Of a stretch of DNA of 64,000 nt, positions 62,322-64,000 are shown in pieces. The position numbers and the translations under genes are program-made. Below the pieces are notes generated by a model that was given only the letters and a program-made list of their open reading frames with translations, was not told the DNA's origin and did not search any database. This DNA is from Methylopila henanensis (GTDB taxonomy: Bacteria > Pseudomonadota > Alphaproteobacteria > Rhizobiales > Methylopilaceae), in NCBI RefSeq assembly GCF_042681025.1, contig NZ_JBHUER010000010.1, forward strand, positions 124,001-188,000, written 5' to 3'. Every line of letters begins with the position of its first letter. Position 1 is the first letter of the stretch.

Positions 62322-63176
62322 TCAGGCCGGGATCGCGCCATAAGTGACGCCGAGTTCGCTCAGCCAGCGGCGGTAGGCGATCGAGGACTTGTCGGCGCGG
62401 ATCGGCGTCTCGGCCCGCGGGTCGAGCGGCAGCCGCTTCGGGACATGGTTCTCGAGGATCGGCTTGTCCTGCGCGAAGATGAGCTGCATGAACGCCCGCA
62501 CTCCGGCGGCCGTCAGCCCGTCCTCGACATAGGCGAGCAGCGAGTGCGCGACGCAGCGCTCCTCGTCCACCGGCTGCACGAACAGCGCGATGAAGTCGCG
62601 CCGGTCGGGCTGCTTCGGGTTGGTCTTGTAGAGCCCGACCGTGAACGGCCGGAACACCCGGTAGGCGTAGTCCGCCATGATGCCGCCGGACGCGCTCGGC
62701 GAGGCGACCGGCTGGAAGAAGCGGCAGTTCGTGACGAGGATGCCGCCGTCTTCGGCGCGCGCGACGTCGTAGTTCTCGACCTCGGTGTGGGCTTCGTCAC
62801 CGAGAATGTCGGTGTGCACGAAGGGCAGATGGCCGAGATCGAGGAAGTTCTCGACCGCCCGAAGCCCGGAGACGCCGACGCCGATCGAGCCGCCGGTCAC
62901 GACCAGGCGGTCGCTTTCCCGCGCCTCGGGGATGTCGACCACGTCCCGAGCCGGACGGCCGACGGAGGCGAACACCAGCCCGTAGCGTTCCACCGAGGGC
63001 AAGACCGCGCCGGTCGCGGAGAGGCTGACCCTCGCCCGTCCGTCGACGTCGAGGGAAATCTGCAGCGCTGCGCCGAAGAGCTTCGTTCGATACAGTTGGC
63101 CGAACTTCAGCCAGGACCGATCCACAACGACGTGCCAATCATCGACCAGCGCCCTGTCGGGAGCGCGTCCGGTCAT
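62322..63176 (-). CDS. Rieske-less oxygenase catalytic subunit (NdmC-like), paralogue 1
   Basis: A 284-residue paralogue of the following gene. It starts MTGRAPDRALVDDWHVV and keeps the oxygenase entry region (LYRTKLFGAALQISLDVDG), then directly LPSVERYGLVFASVG with no Rieske cluster motif. The iron ligands His116/His121 are in ENFLDLGHLPFVHTDILG. A 119-bp stretch near its 3' end is almost identical to that of paralogue 2. First gene of the module and divergent from a BMP gene. The two paralogues may form a hetero-oligomer or act on different positions of one substrate. Confidence 0.83.
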   Translation of the reverse strand: MTGRAPDRALVDDWHVVVDRSWLKFGQLYRTKLFGAALQISLDVDGRARVSLSATGAVLPSVERYGLVFASVGRPARDVVDIPEARESDRLVVTGGSIGVGVSGLRAVENFLDLGHLPFVHTDILGDEAHTEVENYDVARAEDGGILVTNCRFFQPVASPSASGGIMADYAYRVFRPFTVGLYKTNPKQPDRRDFIALFVQPVDEERCVAHSLLAYVEDGLTAAGVRAFMQLIFAQDKPILENHVPKRLPLDPRAETPIRADKSSIAYRRWLSELGVTYGAIPA

Positions 63177-63388
63177 TTGAAAGCTCGCGTTCTTGTACTG
63201 GCGAGGACTTAGCCGGCGCGCGCGAACTTTGCCAAGCACATAATTGCGGCCAGTTCTGCATTCTTTTTAATCGTGGCGAGAGATTGATCGAAAGGCGCGG
63301 CGTCCGCTAGCGTAACGAACGCGCATGTCCGCGAGGAAGCGCAGCCGCCCGCCGCGGCGGCTTCAACTCCTGTCATCGGACATCCGAG

Positions 63389-64000
63389 ATGCGCTCCTTC
63401 GATCCAAAAGTCCTCGACCGCCGCCAGATGCTCGCCGGCCTCGGCGCCGCGGGCGCAGGCCTCGCCGCCGCGTCGCTCGCCGGCTCGCCCGCCCGCGCGG
63501 CGGCGCCGCTCAAGATCGCCGTCGCCTATGTGTCCCCGATCTCCGACATCGGCTGGACCAAGCAGCATTCGCTCGGCGTCGAGGCGATCAAATCGACCTT
63601 CGGCGACAAGGTCACCGTGACCGTGCTCGAGAACATCGCGAATCCGCAGGACGCGGACCGCACCTTCCGCGACCTCGCCGCCGGCGGCCACCAGCTCATC
63701 TTCGGCACCAGCTTCTCGCACGGCACGCCCTTGCAGAAGGTCGCGCGCCAGTTCCCCAAGGTGAAGTTCGAGCACTGCTCCGGCATCGTGCACCTGCCGA
63801 ATCTTGGCACCTTCGAGGCCAAGTACTACGAGGGCACCTATCTCGCCGGCGTCGCCGCGGGCAAGATGTCGAAGACCGGCAAGATCGGCTTCGTCGGCGG
63901 CTTCCCGATCCCGGACATCGTGGGCCCCGCCAACGCGCTGCTGCTCGGCGCGCAGAGCGTCAATCCGGCAGCGACCTGCTCGACGATCTTCCTCAACTCC
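63389..64000 (+). CDS. BMP family ABC substrate-binding protein, C-terminus beyond window
   Basis: An open frame from ATG 63389 to the window end (204 codons). The leader DRRQMLAGLGAAGAGLAAASLAG has a twin-arginine pattern. The mature part has IAVAYVSPISDIGWTKQHSLGVEAIKSTFG, FGTSFSHGTPLQKVARQFPKVKFEHCSG and GGFPIPDIVGPANALLLGAQSVNP, typical of PnrA/BmpA proteins. Third such protein in 20 kb and divergent from the NdmC-like module, so it probably begins a third importer operon supplying that module's substrate. The 63177-63388 gap must hold the divergent promoters; no clear operator seen. Confidence 0.9.
   Translation, partial: MRSFDPKVLDRRQMLAGLGAAGAGLAAASLAGSPARAAAPLKIAVAYVSPISDIGWTKQHSLGVEAIKSTFGDKVTVTVLENIANPQDADRTFRDLAAGGHQLIFGTSFSHGTPLQKVARQFPKVKFEHCSGIVHLPNLGTFEAKYYEGTYLAGVAAGKMSKTGKIGFVGGFPIPDIVGPANALLLGAQSVNPAATCSTIFLNS

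Overview
The window is about 64 kb of GC-rich DNA from an alphaproteobacterium, most likely Hyphomicrobiales (Rhizobiales). This rests on the dnaG-rpoD order, a Usg protein, a mitochondrial-type NDUFS4-like complex I subunit gene, an Agrobacterium-type membrane urate hydroxylase (PuuD) and the uniformly strong GC codon bias. Genus cannot be fixed from sequence alone.

Region 1 (1-20,000) is mostly core genome: priA (cut by the window edge), a short transaldolase, two coupled glycosyltransferase-type genes, small stress and envelope genes (DUF6481, YciE/F-like, SIMPL, YceI), a soluble chemotaxis receptor, a ParE-type toxin-antitoxin pair, rpoD, dnaG, rpsD, two tRNAs (Arg-UCU, Pro-UGG), a two-domain cold-shock protein, a sirtuin and glyoxalase I. 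Several clear rho-independent terminators separate them.

Region 2 (20,000-34,200) centres on a diffusible-signal-factor (DSF) quorum-sensing locus: an RpfF-type synthase facing a co-transcribed pair made of a REC-PAS-GGDEF-EAL regulator and an RpfC-like hybrid kinase. Housekeeping genes follow (flavoprotein, gltX, nadE, usg).

Region 3 (34,200-64,000) is a nitrogen-heterocycle catabolic island. (a) An 11-gene, tightly overlapping minus-strand operon encodes a BMP-type ABC importer, a ring-opening cyanuric acid hydrolase/barbiturase, biuret hydrolase, AtzE/AtzG/AtzH-like (equally HpxY/X/Z-like) proteins, allophanate hydrolase AtzF and a second cysteine hydrolase. It diverges from a GntR/FCD regulator, with palindromes in between. 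(b) A purine set holds guanine deaminase, urate hydroxylase PuuD, HIU hydrolase UraH, OHCU decarboxylase UraD, a xanthine-dehydrogenase-like enzyme and a second complete BMP-type importer. A repeated RutR-operator-like motif sits upstream of both arms. (c) A module resembling the NdmC/NdmD/NdmE methylxanthine N-demethylase has two tandem oxygenase subunits that have lost their Rieske domains, a reductase that carries an extra Rieske domain, and a GST-like partner. It diverges from a third BMP protein that runs off the window.

Together region 3 would let the cell import purine-like and triazine- or imide-like compounds, demethylate or oxidise them, open the rings, and release ammonium and CO2 down to biuret and allophanate. 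The least described parts are the duplicated Rieske-less oxygenase module and the fusion of a cyanuric-acid/biuret pathway with a nucleobase-type ABC importer beside purine catabolism.
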